Assembly (NCBI GenBank): GCA_963759375.1 | Contig: CAVWYY010000003.1 | Span: 496,001 to 560,000 of the forward strand | DNA length: 64,000 nt | Source: DASSUW01 sp963759375 | GTDB lineage: Bacteria > Actinomycetota > Thermoleophilia > Solirubrobacterales > Solirubrobacteraceae | Reading direction: 5' to 3' | Part shown: piece after piece, positions 15,874 to 23,901 of the stretch | Layout: the number at the start of each line of letters is the position of its first letter | Numbering within the stretch: position 1 is the first letter of the stretch | Program-made: the position numbers and the translations under genes | Notes under the pieces: model-generated | Told to the model about the DNA's origin: nothing | Database searches by the model: none | The model's input: the letters and a program-made list of their open reading frames with translations, nothing else

Positions 15874-17085
15874 TTACATGTCCACTACCGCAGACTTCTC
15901 GTCGGCCGCCTTGTCGGCGGCGGCGCGGGCGGCCTCGGCCGCCTTGCGGGTGCGCGCGTGCTGCGCGATGAACTCCTCGGTCGCCTCGCGGGCCAGGTGG
16001 TCCGGGCGCTGCGTGTACGGCGACTTCATGAGGTACGAGCTCGGGCCGTCGAGCTGGCCGCCGACGCCGTGGTTGAGCGCGAGCTTGCAGCAGCGCACGG
16101 CGTCGATGACGATGCCGGCCGAGTTCGGGGAGTCCCACACCTCGAGCTTGAGCTCGGCGGTCAGCGGGACGTCGCCGAACGCCTGGCCCTCGAGCCGGAT
16201 GTGCGCCCACTTGCGGTCGGTCAGCCACGGCACGTAGTCCGACGGGCCGACGTGGACGTTGTCGGGCTCCATCGCGTCCTCGACGATCGAGGTGACGGCG
16301 TTGGTCTTGGAGATCTTCTTGGACTCGAGGCGCTCGCGCTCGAGCATGTTGAAGAAGTCCATGTTGCCGCCGACGTTGAGCTGCGAGGTGCGCTCGAGCT
16401 TGACGCCGCGATCGCCGAACAGGCGGGCGAGCGTGCGGTGCACGATCGTCGCGCCGACCTGCGACTTGATGTCGTCGCCGACGATCGGCAGCCCAGCCTT
16501 GACGAAGCGCCGGTTCCAGTAGTCCTCGCGGGCGATGAAGACCGGGATGCAGTTCACCATCGCGCAGCCGGCCTCGAGGATCTGCTCCACGTACCACTTG
16601 GTCGCCTGCTCGGAGCCGACGGGCAGGTAGGAGACGACGACGTCGGTCTTCGTGTCCTTGAGGACCTGCGCGATGTCGACGGTCGAGCCCGGCGCCTTGG
16701 TGATCCGCTGCGACAGGTACTTGCCCAGCCCGTCGTGGGTCATGCCGCGCTGGACGGGGACGCCCAGGTGCGGGACGTCCTCCTTCACGAACTTGATCGT
16801 GTTGTTCTGGCCGGCCCAGATCGCCTCCGAGAGGTCCTTGCCGACCTTCTCCGAGTCGATGTCGAACGCCGCCGAGAACTCGATGTCGTTGACGTGGTAG
16901 CCGCCCAGGTCCACGTGCATGAGGCCCGGGACGCGGCCTGACGGATCGGCGTCCTTGTAGTACTGGATGCCCTGCACGAAGGCGCTGGCGCAGTTGCCCA
17001 CGCCGATGATCGCCACCCGCACCTTCTCGTTCTGGTAGCGGCTCCCGCCGTTACTGGAAGGCTGGGGGCGGATGTTCTCGGTCAA
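15874..17085 (-). CDS. ino1: Inositol-3-phosphate synthase
   Basis: 403 residues. The enzyme converts glucose-6-phosphate to myo-inositol-phosphate with a bound NAD. VRVAIIGVGNCASAFVQGI (residues 22-40) is the Rossmann NAD site. SYLPVGSEQATKWY, NCIPVFIA, GLPIVGDDIKSQVGATIVHR, LNVGGNMDFFNM and LEVWDSPNSAGIVIDAVR are the conserved active-site blocks of the actinobacterial class. The C-terminus is an Ala/Lys-rich tail. The next gene upstream is a CDP-alcohol phosphatidyltransferase, and the pair would supply inositol phosphate for phosphatidylinositol-phosphate lipids, as in mycobacteria. The gap between the two genes is 54 bases. Confidence 0.97.
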   Translation of the reverse strand: MTENIRPQPSSNGGSRYQNEKVRVAIIGVGNCASAFVQGIQYYKDADPSGRVPGLMHVDLGGYHVNDIEFSAAFDIDSEKVGKDLSEAIWAGQNNTIKFVKEDVPHLGVPVQRGMTHDGLGKYLSQRITKAPGSTVDIAQVLKDTKTDVVVSYLPVGSEQATKWYVEQILEAGCAMVNCIPVFIAREDYWNRRFVKAGLPIVGDDIKSQVGATIVHRTLARLFGDRGVKLERTSQLNVGGNMDFFNMLERERLESKKISKTNAVTSIVEDAMEPDNVHVGPSDYVPWLTDRKWAHIRLEGQAFGDVPLTAELKLEVWDSPNSAGIVIDAVRCCKLALNHGVGGQLDGPSSYLMKSPYTQRPDHLAREATEEFIAQHARTRKAAEAARAAADKAADEKSAVVDM

Positions 17086-17139
17086 GAAGTTCCCTCCGAA
17101 GTCGGTTCGGCCTTATCGAACACCGGTCAACCGGGCCCG

Positions 17140-17763
17140 TTACAACTCGGCGGCCGGCGCGGCGGCCCGCGTCAGCTCCTTGCGGACGTGCCAGATGCGC
17201 TGGAAGACGGTGATCGTCGACAGCACCGCGAGCACGTACACCGCGGGGGCCAGGACATCCAGGTCCGCGAACACCAGGCCCGCAGAGAGGATGACAACTC
17301 GCACCGCGCGGTCGGCGATCCCGACCTTGCACTCGACGCCGAGGGCCTCGGCGCGGGCGCGGGTGTAGGAGACCATCAGCGACGCCAGGACGGCCACGAC
17401 GACGGCCGCCACGGCCAGGTCGTCGCCGTCGGCGGAGAAGTGGTGGGCGACCGCGGCGAGGACGATGCCCTCCTCGATGCGGTCGAGCGTGGAATCCAGG
17501 AACGCGCCGAACGGCGTGCCCTTGCCGGACATGCGCGAGTAGCGCCCGTCGAGCGTGTCGCAGACCGACCCGACGATGAACGCGATGCCGCCGAGCAGGA
17601 ACTCCTCCTCCCAGACCAGGACGGCGGCGACCACGCACAGGGCAAGGCCGGTGAGCGAGATGGCGTTCGGCGTCAGGCGCGACTCGATCAGGCGGTTGCG
17701 CATCTGCGTCTGATAAGCGCCGCGCGCGCGTGGCGGCCGCTCGGCCGGCGGGGAGCTGCTCAT
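17140..17763 (-). CDS. CDP-alcohol phosphatidyltransferase, probable phosphatidylinositol phosphate synthase
   Basis: 207 residues with about six membrane helices. The signature DxxDG..xR...G..xD...D is present as CDTLDGRYSRMSGKGTPFGA followed by FLDSTLDR. Family members transfer an alcohol phosphate onto CDP-diacylglycerol. Adjacency to ino1 argues for inositol phosphate as acceptor (PIP synthase). Glycerol phosphate (PgsA) is the main alternative, and sequence alone does not separate them here. The mRNA looks leaderless, with TAGTAT nine bases before the ATG at 17763. The N-terminal 20 residues are Arg/Pro-rich and cytoplasmic. Confidence 0.85.
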   Translation of the reverse strand: MSSSPPAERPPRARGAYQTQMRNRLIESRLTPNAISLTGLALCVVAAVLVWEEEFLLGGIAFIVGSVCDTLDGRYSRMSGKGTPFGAFLDSTLDRIEEGIVLAAVAHHFSADGDDLAVAAVVVAVLASLMVSYTRARAEALGVECKVGIADRAVRVVILSAGLVFADLDVLAPAVYVLAVLSTITVFQRIWHVRKELTRAAAPAAEL

Positions 17764-17821
17764 GGCGAATGGATACTAAGGCGCTCGCGCGAGCTTGCGA
17801 GTGCGAGTAAGCCGCACACGG

Positions 17822-18589
17822 TTACGGCAGTGCTGTGCCGGCCTGGGGATTCCAGGCCCACACCTCGGGCCGCGCGCGAGCGAACAGCTCGCGCGCGCAG
17901 ACCGCCGAGACCAGCGCGACCGCGGCGCCGAGGAAGCCGTCGATCCACCAGTGGTTGGCGGTCGCGATCACCACGAAGGTCACCACCGGCGAATACGCGT
18001 ACCAGAGCGCCTTGGCCCAGCGCCGGCGCACCATCTGCGCCATCGTCACACCGAGCATCAGCGAGAACGCGACGTGCATCGACGGGATCGCCGCGTACGG
18101 GTTGAACAGCACGCTCGCCGAGCCGGTGTCGGCGTCGACGCCGGTGAACGCCGCCACCGAGTCGTGGAAGCCGTAGCCCTCCATCATCCGCGGCGGGGCG
18201 GTGGGCAGCGCGACGTAGCCGACGAGGGCGATGCCCATGGCGACCATGAACATGTTGCGCACGAAGTAGAAGCGCTCGTTGCGCCGCAGGTAGATCCAGG
18301 CCAGCGCCGCGGTCGTGACCGCGAAGTGCGAGTTCAGGTACATCCAGCTCGTGACGTCGTGCACGACCGTGTGCGCCGTCGTCCAGGCGTTCACGCTCGG
18401 CTCGAAGAACAGCCCCAGCCCGCGCTCGATGTTGATCACCTCGCGCGCGTTGTCGAACGCCTCGGCGGCACGGCCGTCGACCATCCCGCGCACCAGCCGG
18501 TAGAGCCAGTAGGCGCCGCAGAACAGCACGATCTGCCGCAGGAGGTCGATCGGCCCGTTGGGCAGCAGCTTCCGAGCGCGCGCGAGCAT
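17822..18589 (-). CDS. PAP2-superfamily membrane phosphatase, Aur1/inositol-phosphorylceramide-synthase-like
   Basis: 255 residues with about six transmembrane helices. The lipid-phosphatase motifs are YVALPTAPPRM, AIPSMHVAFSLMLG (motif 2 with the proton-donor His) and TANHWWIDGFLGA (motif 3, His...Asp). This pattern matches the PAP2_3 group that contains Aur1-like inositol phosphotransferases. It sits upstream of the phosphatidyltransferase and ino1 on the same strand, so a role in inositol-lipid or phospholipid metabolism is plausible (inference). TAACAT nine bases before ATG 18589 suggests a leaderless mRNA. Repeat element 2 separates it from the gene upstream. Confidence 0.85.
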   Translation of the reverse strand: MLARARKLLPNGPIDLLRQIVLFCGAYWLYRLVRGMVDGRAAEAFDNAREVINIERGLGLFFEPSVNAWTTAHTVVHDVTSWMYLNSHFAVTTAALAWIYLRRNERFYFVRNMFMVAMGIALVGYVALPTAPPRMMEGYGFHDSVAAFTGVDADTGSASVLFNPYAAIPSMHVAFSLMLGVTMAQMVRRRWAKALWYAYSPVVTFVVIATANHWWIDGFLGAAVALVSAVCARELFARARPEVWAWNPQAGTALP

Positions 18590-18668
18590 GAACCGGGGAT
18601 GTTAAGGACCCGTGTCCCGGGAGCCAGTCGGGTTGCCCGCACCATTGGTGGCGCGTGGTGGTCCCGGC

Positions 18669-18868
18669 GAACGTCAACTGCGGCTGGGTAGGGAGGCGAG
18701 GGGATCGGCCGATTCGGCGGTCCCCTGGCGACTTGACCACCTCACACGTGGTCAAGGCGCCAGACGATGCCATCTGGCGCCTTGGGGTCGCATGTCGACC
18801 CCAACGCGCCAGGGACCGCCGGCCACGCGGGCGCACTCGCCTCCCTACCCAGCAAGTAGTTGACGTTG
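18669..18868. repeat. Repeat element copy 2: inverted ends with two nested hairpins
   Basis: Left end 18669-18696 (GAACGTCAACTGC...GGGTAGGGAGG) and right end 18840-18868 are inverted copies of the same end found in elements 1 and 3. The interior is nearly identical to element 3. It has an outer stem GGCGGTCCC...GGGACCGCC, then hairpin A (15-bp stem 18726-18740/18748-18762, ACTTGACCAC with loop CTCACAC) and hairpin B (17-bp stem around CATGT, with GGGGTCG/CGACCCC). The element ends eight bases from the stop of the membrane protein at 18876 and fills the 286-base gap to the PAP2 gene. Confidence 0.85.
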
Positions 18869-18875
18869 GTCGGCG

Positions 18876-20450
18876 CTACTTCGTCGCCAACGCCGCGGAG
18901 CAGTCCGGCCCGATGCCGGGCCGGAGGCCGGCCCGCACGCGCACGTGGTCGGTGCCGACCGGCGTCACGCGCGTCCACCCGCCGGGCGCCCGCGTGAGGC
19001 AGGCGCCGCCGGACCGCCACCAGCGCGTGTACCGCTGCCGGACCACCGTCGGCCCGTGCGTGTCGACGTCGAAGCCGTTCGGGAGCGCTGCCGTGATGCG
19101 CGCGCCGCCGGAGGCCGGCGGCGTGGGGTCGCGCACCTCCCAGATGCGCCACCCGGGCGAGTGGTGGACCAGCTTGAGATACGGCTCGCCCTGCTCGAGC
19201 AGCCGCGCCTCGGCCTTGGCCGAGTAGTCCAGCGGCGCGTCGGGGAGCGCGACCCAGTGCACGCCGGAGTCGCGCAGCCAGCGGTGGTAGCGCGCGCCGG
19301 TCAGCGGCCGGTTGTCGTAGAAGAGCGGGTTGGCCTTCTCGTCGAGCTGGCGCTCCCAGCCGCGCGCGAGCGGCACGACGCTCGCCAGGTGCGCCGCCTC
19401 CCAATGGTTGTGGGTGAACGCCACCTCCACGCGCTCGCCCGGCTGCACGACCTTCCCCAGGAACGCCCGCGGGTCCGAGTAGAACGCCTCGGTGGTGGAC
19501 GGGTCGCCGTGTGCCTCCGCCACCGCCCGCACGGCGGGCAGCCACTGGAGGTACAGCAGCGCGACAAGCACGGTGGCGATCGCCGCGCGCGGCACGCCGG
19601 TGCGGGGCGCGAGCACGAGCAGCGCGGGCCCGAGCAGCACCGGCAGGCGCAGCGCGTTCTGCCCGAACGGCGTCGGGATGACGAACGCGCCGATCAGCAC
19701 GGCGACGTAGAGCAGCGCGCCGGCGCGCAACGCGCGGCGCCGGGGCGCCAGCAGCAGCCCGCCGGCGATCGCGAAGATGAGCATCGGCCAGAACGCGGTC
19801 GCCACGAAGCGGTCGTCGCCGCCCTCCGGGAACAGCACGGCCATCGCGCCGCCGCCCACGATGACCGGGAACGCCAGCGCGGCCGACGGCGCGAACGCCT
19901 CGCGGCCGCCGCCTGCGACGCGGCCCGCGGCGGCGAGCACCAGGAACGCGCCCGCCACCGGGCTGGCCAGCACGCACGCCAGCGAGAGCACCGCGGCGGC
20001 GGCCAGCCAGACCGGCCGCCGCTGGTCGGCGCACAGCCAGGCGCCCACCGCGAGCGCGATGCCGAGCGTGAACGGCATCCGGCCGATGACGACGTTGCTG
20101 AGCACGCCGGCCGCGAACAGCCAGGTGGCGGCGGTCGCGGACTCGGGCGACGGTGCGATGCCGCGCGCGAGCGGCACGAACGCTCCGGTCGCCGCGATCG
20201 CGCCCAGCACGCCGACCCACGCCGGCCCCGGCCAGGCGGCGAGCGGCGCGAACAGCATCGAGTAGCCCAGCACGTGATGACCGCCGTACCACTGGGCGTT
20301 CCAGACGGTCATGCCCTCGGTGTCGAACAGCCACGCGCGGAACGCGTGAGCGGCCATGTCAGCGGTCGCAGGGCGGATCGCCAGGTAGGCGACTCCGGCC
20401 AGCGCGACGCCCACGACGGGCGCGAGGGGATGCGCAAGCGCGCGACGCAC
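18876..20450 (-). CDS. Large polytopic membrane protein, possible GT-C-type glycosyltransferase
   Basis: About 524 residues from GTG 20450. There are ten or more predicted membrane helices in the first 360 residues, then a soluble C-terminal domain of about 160. The N-terminal loop DMAAHAFRAWLFDTEG, followed by VWNAQWYGGHH, sits right after the first helix, where GT-C enzymes carry an acidic catalytic loop. This architecture is common among actinobacterial membrane glycosyltransferase-like proteins, but I see no diagnostic motif. The frame is open to 20639, but that part overlaps the CAP-domain gene out of frame and is a shadow. The C-terminus ends eight bases from repeat element 2. Confidence 0.55.
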   Translation of the reverse strand: MRRALAHPLAPVVGVALAGVAYLAIRPATADMAAHAFRAWLFDTEGMTVWNAQWYGGHHVLGYSMLFAPLAAWPGPAWVGVLGAIAATGAFVPLARGIAPSPESATAATWLFAAGVLSNVVIGRMPFTLGIALAVGAWLCADQRRPVWLAAAAVLSLACVLASPVAGAFLVLAAAGRVAGGGREAFAPSAALAFPVIVGGGAMAVLFPEGGDDRFVATAFWPMLIFAIAGGLLLAPRRRALRAGALLYVAVLIGAFVIPTPFGQNALRLPVLLGPALLVLAPRTGVPRAAIATVLVALLYLQWLPAVRAVAEAHGDPSTTEAFYSDPRAFLGKVVQPGERVEVAFTHNHWEAAHLASVVPLARGWERQLDEKANPLFYDNRPLTGARYHRWLRDSGVHWVALPDAPLDYSAKAEARLLEQGEPYLKLVHHSPGWRIWEVRDPTPPASGGARITAALPNGFDVDTHGPTVVRQRYTRWWRSGGACLTRAPGGWTRVTPVGTDHVRVRAGLRPGIGPDCSAALATK

Positions 20451-20503
20451 GGCAGCCGATGCTAGGCGGTGGCGGGGCCGAAGCCCCGCCCGCCCAATGG
20501 TTC

Positions 20504-21007
20504 CTAACGCTTCGAGGCGAAGTCGGCGGTCACGACGCAGGCGCGCCGTCCGCCAAGGTTCCCGGTGCGCCGCGCGATGCCGACCCGCCGGTAGCGGCCG
20601 GACAGCAGGATCGCCCGGTGGCCGGAGGAGTTCATCCACATGCTCACGATGCGGCCGGCGCTGCCGTGGCCGCAGCGGCCGCCGAGCATTGCCAGCGTCT
20701 CGGCGAGCGAGCGCGGGCTCGCGAAGCGGCGGATGCGGGCGTCGAACGGCCCGCCGTTACGGGAGGCGTGCGCGAAGTAGTTCGCGTCGAGCATCTCCCA
20801 CGAGTGGTAGTCGGCCGCGCGGGCGAGCCGCTGGCTGGCGCGGACCGGCGCGAGCCCGTAGCGCGCGCGCTGCTGGTTGATGCCGCGGATGATGGCCCGC
20901 TCGCGCTTGTCGAGGCGAGCAGGGCCGGCCGCGGCGGCTGCGGGCAAGACGATGACGGCTGCGAGTAGGCAGCCCAAAGCAGACGTCAGCAGAGCGACGG
21001 TGCGCAT
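20504..21007 (-). CDS. Secreted CAP (SCP/PR1)-domain protein
   Basis: 167 residues. MRTVALLTSALGCLLAAVIVLPAAAAAG is a Sec signal peptide. The CAP domain follows: INQQRARYGLAPVRASQRLARAADYHSWEML, YFAHASRNG, SLAETLAML, VSMWMNSSGHRAILL and a closing strand with cysteine. The conserved His/Glu positions of the CAP cavity (FAH, AET, GHR) are present. Bacterial members are secreted proteins of mostly unknown ligand or sporulation-linked function. It is divergent from the micropeptide and ABC exporter genes across a 297-base AT-richer region. Confidence 0.88.
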   Translation of the reverse strand: MRTVALLTSALGCLLAAVIVLPAAAAAGPARLDKRERAIIRGINQQRARYGLAPVRASQRLARAADYHSWEMLDANYFAHASRNGGPFDARIRRFASPRSLAETLAMLGGRCGHGSAGRIVSMWMNSSGHRAILLSGRYRRVGIARRTGNLGGRRACVVTADFASKR

Positions 21008-21185
21008 GAACCCTTCCCCAATCGTCCAGAGCTCCCCCGAGCCCTGGGTCGATATCTCTCCGAGCCTGTCCGTGCGGGTCTATCTGGCTACTGAAATGCG
21101 GTCCGTCGCGGCGTTCGACCCTAGCAGCGCACCTCGGCAGATGAGCCCCCGGCCTTTAGCCCTCGCAAGCGATCTTGCAGGCGAA

Positions 21186-21231
21186 TTTGTCAGAGAAATG
21201 ACAATTTGTCCATTTTGCCATTTCTTTGTCA
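21186..21231. promoter_or_regulatory. Three TTTGTC direct repeats at about 20-base spacing, with a TTGTCA dyad
   Basis: TTTGTC occurs at 21186, 21205 and 21225, about two helical turns apart. TTGTCA (21187-21192) and TGACAA (21199-21204) also form a perfect 6-N6-6 dyad. The segment is clearly AT-richer than its surroundings and lies between the divergent CAP gene and the micropeptide/ABC exporter genes. The arrangement suggests cooperative regulator binding on one face of the DNA. No TTGACA-type -35 is paired convincingly with it. Confidence 0.45.
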
Positions 21232-21304
21232 AGGCATTCCCGGCCTCTTCACGACGCGCCCATAGCTTCGCGACCGTCCGAATCATCCCCTGAAGGAGGT
21301 CGCA

Positions 21305-21457
21305 ATGGGTGTCTTCTCCAGTATCCAGCCTGCGGCGCGATCGGCGTCGAGCCGCACGCGGACGCGCACCCGCACGCGCACCAACGGCACGAACACCAAC
21401 ACCAACACGCATCGGCGCCGCCGGCGCCGTCGTCGTCACCGTCGGGGCCGCCACTAG
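21305..21457 (+). CDS. 50-residue Arg/Thr/Asn-repeat basic micropeptide
   Basis: An ideal ribosome-binding site AAGGAGGT (21293-21300) lies five bases before ATG 21305. The frame encodes 50 residues: MGVFSSIQPAARSASS, then RTRTRTRTRT, NGTNTNTNT, and a tail of eight consecutive arginines followed by His/Arg/Gly. The peptide is extremely basic and of low complexity, so nucleic-acid or polyanion binding is plausible. It may also act as a leader peptide, since the Arg runs precede the ABC exporter gene by about 50 bases. The translation signal is the strongest in the window, but the repeat composition could also reflect simple-sequence DNA. No homologue is recognised. Confidence 0.55.
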   Translation: MGVFSSIQPAARSASSRTRTRTRTRTNGTNTNTNTHRRRRRRRRHRRGRH

Positions 21458-21505
21458 CCCCAAGAGCCGTTGCGGGCGGCGCTCCGGCGCCGTCCGCTCC
21501 TGCCG

Positions 21506-23278
21506 ATGCTCGGTCTCCGCCCCCCGACGCCGCGCGGCCCGCAGATGGTGGCCGCCGCTCCCGCGCTGCCCGTGCGCGAGGTGCTCCGCCGCTTCTGGCC
21601 CGACGCCCGGCCGTACCGCCGCTGGCTCCCGCTCGGGCTGCTGCTGATCGCCCTCGGCGTCGCGATCGAGACGGCCGAGATCTACCTGTTCAAGCTCGTC
21701 GTGGACGAGGTGCTCGTCCCGGCCGAGATCGGCCCGCTGGTCTGGATCGGCGCCGCCTGCGCAGGCCTGCTGCTGCTCGGCGGCGCGGTCGCGCTGGCCG
21801 ACGACGCGCTCGGCACCTGGCTCGGCGAGCGCTTCCTGCTGGCCATGCGCCAGCGCGTGTTCGGGCATCTGCTCACGCTGTCGCCCGACTCGCTCGACCG
21901 GCGGCGGCTGGGCGACGTGCTCACGCGCCTGGGCGGCGACGTCGCGGCGATCGAGAGCTTCGTGCTGTCCGGCGTCGCCGACGCGCTCGCCGCCGTGCTG
22001 TCGATCGGCTTCTTCGTCGGCGCGCTGTTCTTCCTGCAGTGGGACCTCGCGCTGGTCTCGCTCGTCGTCGCGCCGCTGTTCTTCGTCACCGCCCGCCGCT
22101 TCTCGGGCCTGATCAAACACGCGTCGCGCGAGAAGCGCCGCCGCTCAGGCACGCTCGGCGCGGTGGCCGAGCAGACGCTGGCCAACGCCGCGCTCGTGCA
22201 GGCCTCGGGCCGCGAGGCGAGCGAGCTCGACCGCTACCGGCGCGAGGGCGAGGGCGTCATCGCCGCTGAGCTCGCGTCGGTGCGGATCCGCGGCGTGTTC
22301 TCCCCGATCGTCGACCTGATCGAGCTGTGCGGCGTGCTGCTCGTTGTCATGCTCGGCACGCGCGCGATCGCCGGCGGCGACCTGACGCTCGGCGGCATGC
22401 TCGTGTTCATCGCCTACCTCACGCGCCTGTACGGCCCGGTGCGCGACCTGAGCTCGCTGTCGAACACCGTGTTCAAGGCGCTGGCCGGCGCCGAGCGTGT
22501 GATCGAGCTGCTCGACGAGCGCCCGCGCGTGACCGACGGGCCGCACCGCCTCGGCGCCGTCCGCGGCGCGATCGAGTTCGACGACGTCTGGTTCCGCTAT
22601 GACGCTGAGCCGGCGCTGCGGGGCATGACCTTCAAGGTGGCGCCCGGCGAGCGCGTCGCGCTGGTGGGGGCGTCCGGCGCCGGCAAGTCCACGATCGCGC
22701 GGCTGCTGCTGCGGTTCGGCGACCCGGAGCTCGGGTCCGTCCGCCTCGACGGCCACGACCTGCGCGACCTGCAGCTCGCGTCGCTGCGCCGCTCGGTCGC
22801 GCTGCTGCTGCAGGAGACGCTCGTGCTGCACGGCAGCGTGCGCGAGAACATCGCCTACGCCCGGCCGGGCGCGAGCGATGCCGAGATCGAGGCCGCCGCG
22901 CGGGCCGCCGGCGCGCACGAGTTCATCGCAGCGCTGCCCCAGGGCTACGAGACCGACCTGGGGGAGCGGGGACGCCGGCTGTCCGGCGGCCAGCGCCAGC
23001 GCATCGCGATCGCGCGGGCGCTGCTGGCCGACGCTCCGGTGCTCGTGCTCGACGAGCCGACGACCGGGCTCGACGCCGAGACCGCCGCCTCGATGCACGA
23101 CCTGATGCGCGACCGCACGACGCTGGTGATCTCCCACGACCTGTTGCTCACGCGCGACGCGGACCTGATCCTCGTGCTCGATCACGGCGAGCTGATCGAG
23201 CACGGCCGCCACGACGAGCTCGTCGCCCGCGGCGGAACGTACGCGCGGCTATGGGACCTGCACGAGGTGGCGGCGTGA
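21506..23278 (+). CDS. ABC exporter, fused permease and ATPase
   Basis: About 590 residues. The N-terminal domain (about 55-320) has six membrane helices of the type I exporter fold. The ATPase domain has Walker A GASGAGKST, Q-loop LLLQETLV, signature LSGGQRQRIAIARALL, Walker B VLVLDEPTTGLD and H-loop ISHD. It works as a homo- or heterodimer to export a lipid, peptide or drug; the substrate is unknown. Start is uncertain: TTG 21470, ATG 21506 and ATG 21545 are all in frame before the first helix. The stop overlaps the kinase gene by four bases (GTGA), which couples the two. Confidence 0.92.
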   Translation: MLGLRPPTPRGPQMVAAAPALPVREVLRRFWPDARPYRRWLPLGLLLIALGVAIETAEIYLFKLVVDEVLVPAEIGPLVWIGAACAGLLLLGGAVALADDALGTWLGERFLLAMRQRVFGHLLTLSPDSLDRRRLGDVLTRLGGDVAAIESFVLSGVADALAAVLSIGFFVGALFFLQWDLALVSLVVAPLFFVTARRFSGLIKHASREKRRRSGTLGAVAEQTLANAALVQASGREASELDRYRREGEGVIAAELASVRIRGVFSPIVDLIELCGVLLVVMLGTRAIAGGDLTLGGMLVFIAYLTRLYGPVRDLSSLSNTVFKALAGAERVIELLDERPRVTDGPHRLGAVRGAIEFDDVWFRYDAEPALRGMTFKVAPGERVALVGASGAGKSTIARLLLRFGDPELGSVRLDGHDLRDLQLASLRRSVALLLQETLVLHGSVRENIAYARPGASDAEIEAAARAAGAHEFIAALPQGYETDLGERGRRLSGGQRQRIAIARALLADAPVLVLDEPTTGLDAETAASMHDLMRDRTTLVISHDLLLTRDADLILVLDHGELIEHGRHDELVARGGTYARLWDLHEVAA

Positions 23279-23901
23279 AGGGGTACGAGCTGCTCGAGCT
23301 GCTGAGCAGCGGGCACGCCTGCGACACCTGGGATGCCTGGAGCGAGGAGCGAGGGTGCCGCGTGATCGTCCGCACCGGTGACGTACGGCGCGAGGGCCGG
23401 CTGCTGCAGCGGCTCACGCATCCGAACGTCGTGCGCGCGTACGAGGTGCACCGCGACTGGCTCGTGCTGGAGACGCTCAGCGGGTCCACGTTGTCCGCGC
23501 TGCCGGCGCTCGATCGCGGCGACGCGATCGAGATGGGCCGGCAGCTGTGCAGCGCGGTCGGCTACCTGCACCGCAAGGGCTGGCTCCACCTCGACCTCAA
23601 GCCCGACAACCTGATCGCCGACGGCGGGCGGCTGAAGGTGATCGACTTCAGCATCGCCCAGCGGCCCGGACGCGTGGAGCCCGGGACCGGCACGCGCCGC
23701 TGGATGGCGCCGGAGCAGGTCCGCGGCGAGCGCGTGACGGCCGCGACCGACGTGTGGGGGCTCGCCGCCGTGCTGCGCTCGGCCGGGCTGGAGTACGAGG
23801 TCGCCGAGGACCCGGTGCAGCGCCCCGCGGTTGCGGACGTGATTCGATGGCTCGATGGTCTCCCGAGCCCGGGTCCGGCGCATACGCGACAGGCTGCGTG
23901 A
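23275..23901 (+). CDS. Small degenerate Ser/Thr protein kinase
   Basis: 208 residues, shorter than a normal kinase domain (about 260). The catalytic loop HLDLKPDN retains Asp, Lys and Asn. The metal motif is DFS instead of DFG, and WMAPEQV replaces APE. The N-lobe is eroded: no intact glycine-rich loop is visible (LLSSGHACDTWDAWS), and the VAxK lysine reads VIVR, so ATP handling may be altered or lost. There is no membrane helix or PASTA domain. GTG 23275 overlaps the exporter stop. The 3' end overlaps the endonuclease gene by 47 bases. It may regulate the exporter or bind as a pseudokinase (inference). Confidence 0.8.
   Translation: MKGYELLELLSSGHACDTWDAWSEERGCRVIVRTGDVRREGRLLQRLTHPNVVRAYEVHRDWLVLETLSGSTLSALPALDRGDAIEMGRQLCSAVGYLHRKGWLHLDLKPDNLIADGGRLKVIDFSIAQRPGRVEPGTGTRRWMAPEQVRGERVTAATDVWGLAAVLRSAGLEYEVAEDPVQRPAVADVIRWLDGLPSPGPAHTRQAA

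Noticed and set aside
18742..20334. Open frame running from the large membrane gene through repeat element 2
   Set aside because: It is out of frame with the real membrane protein, and its last part is simply translation of the element (ending in the LLGRE-type peptide also produced by elements 1 and 3).
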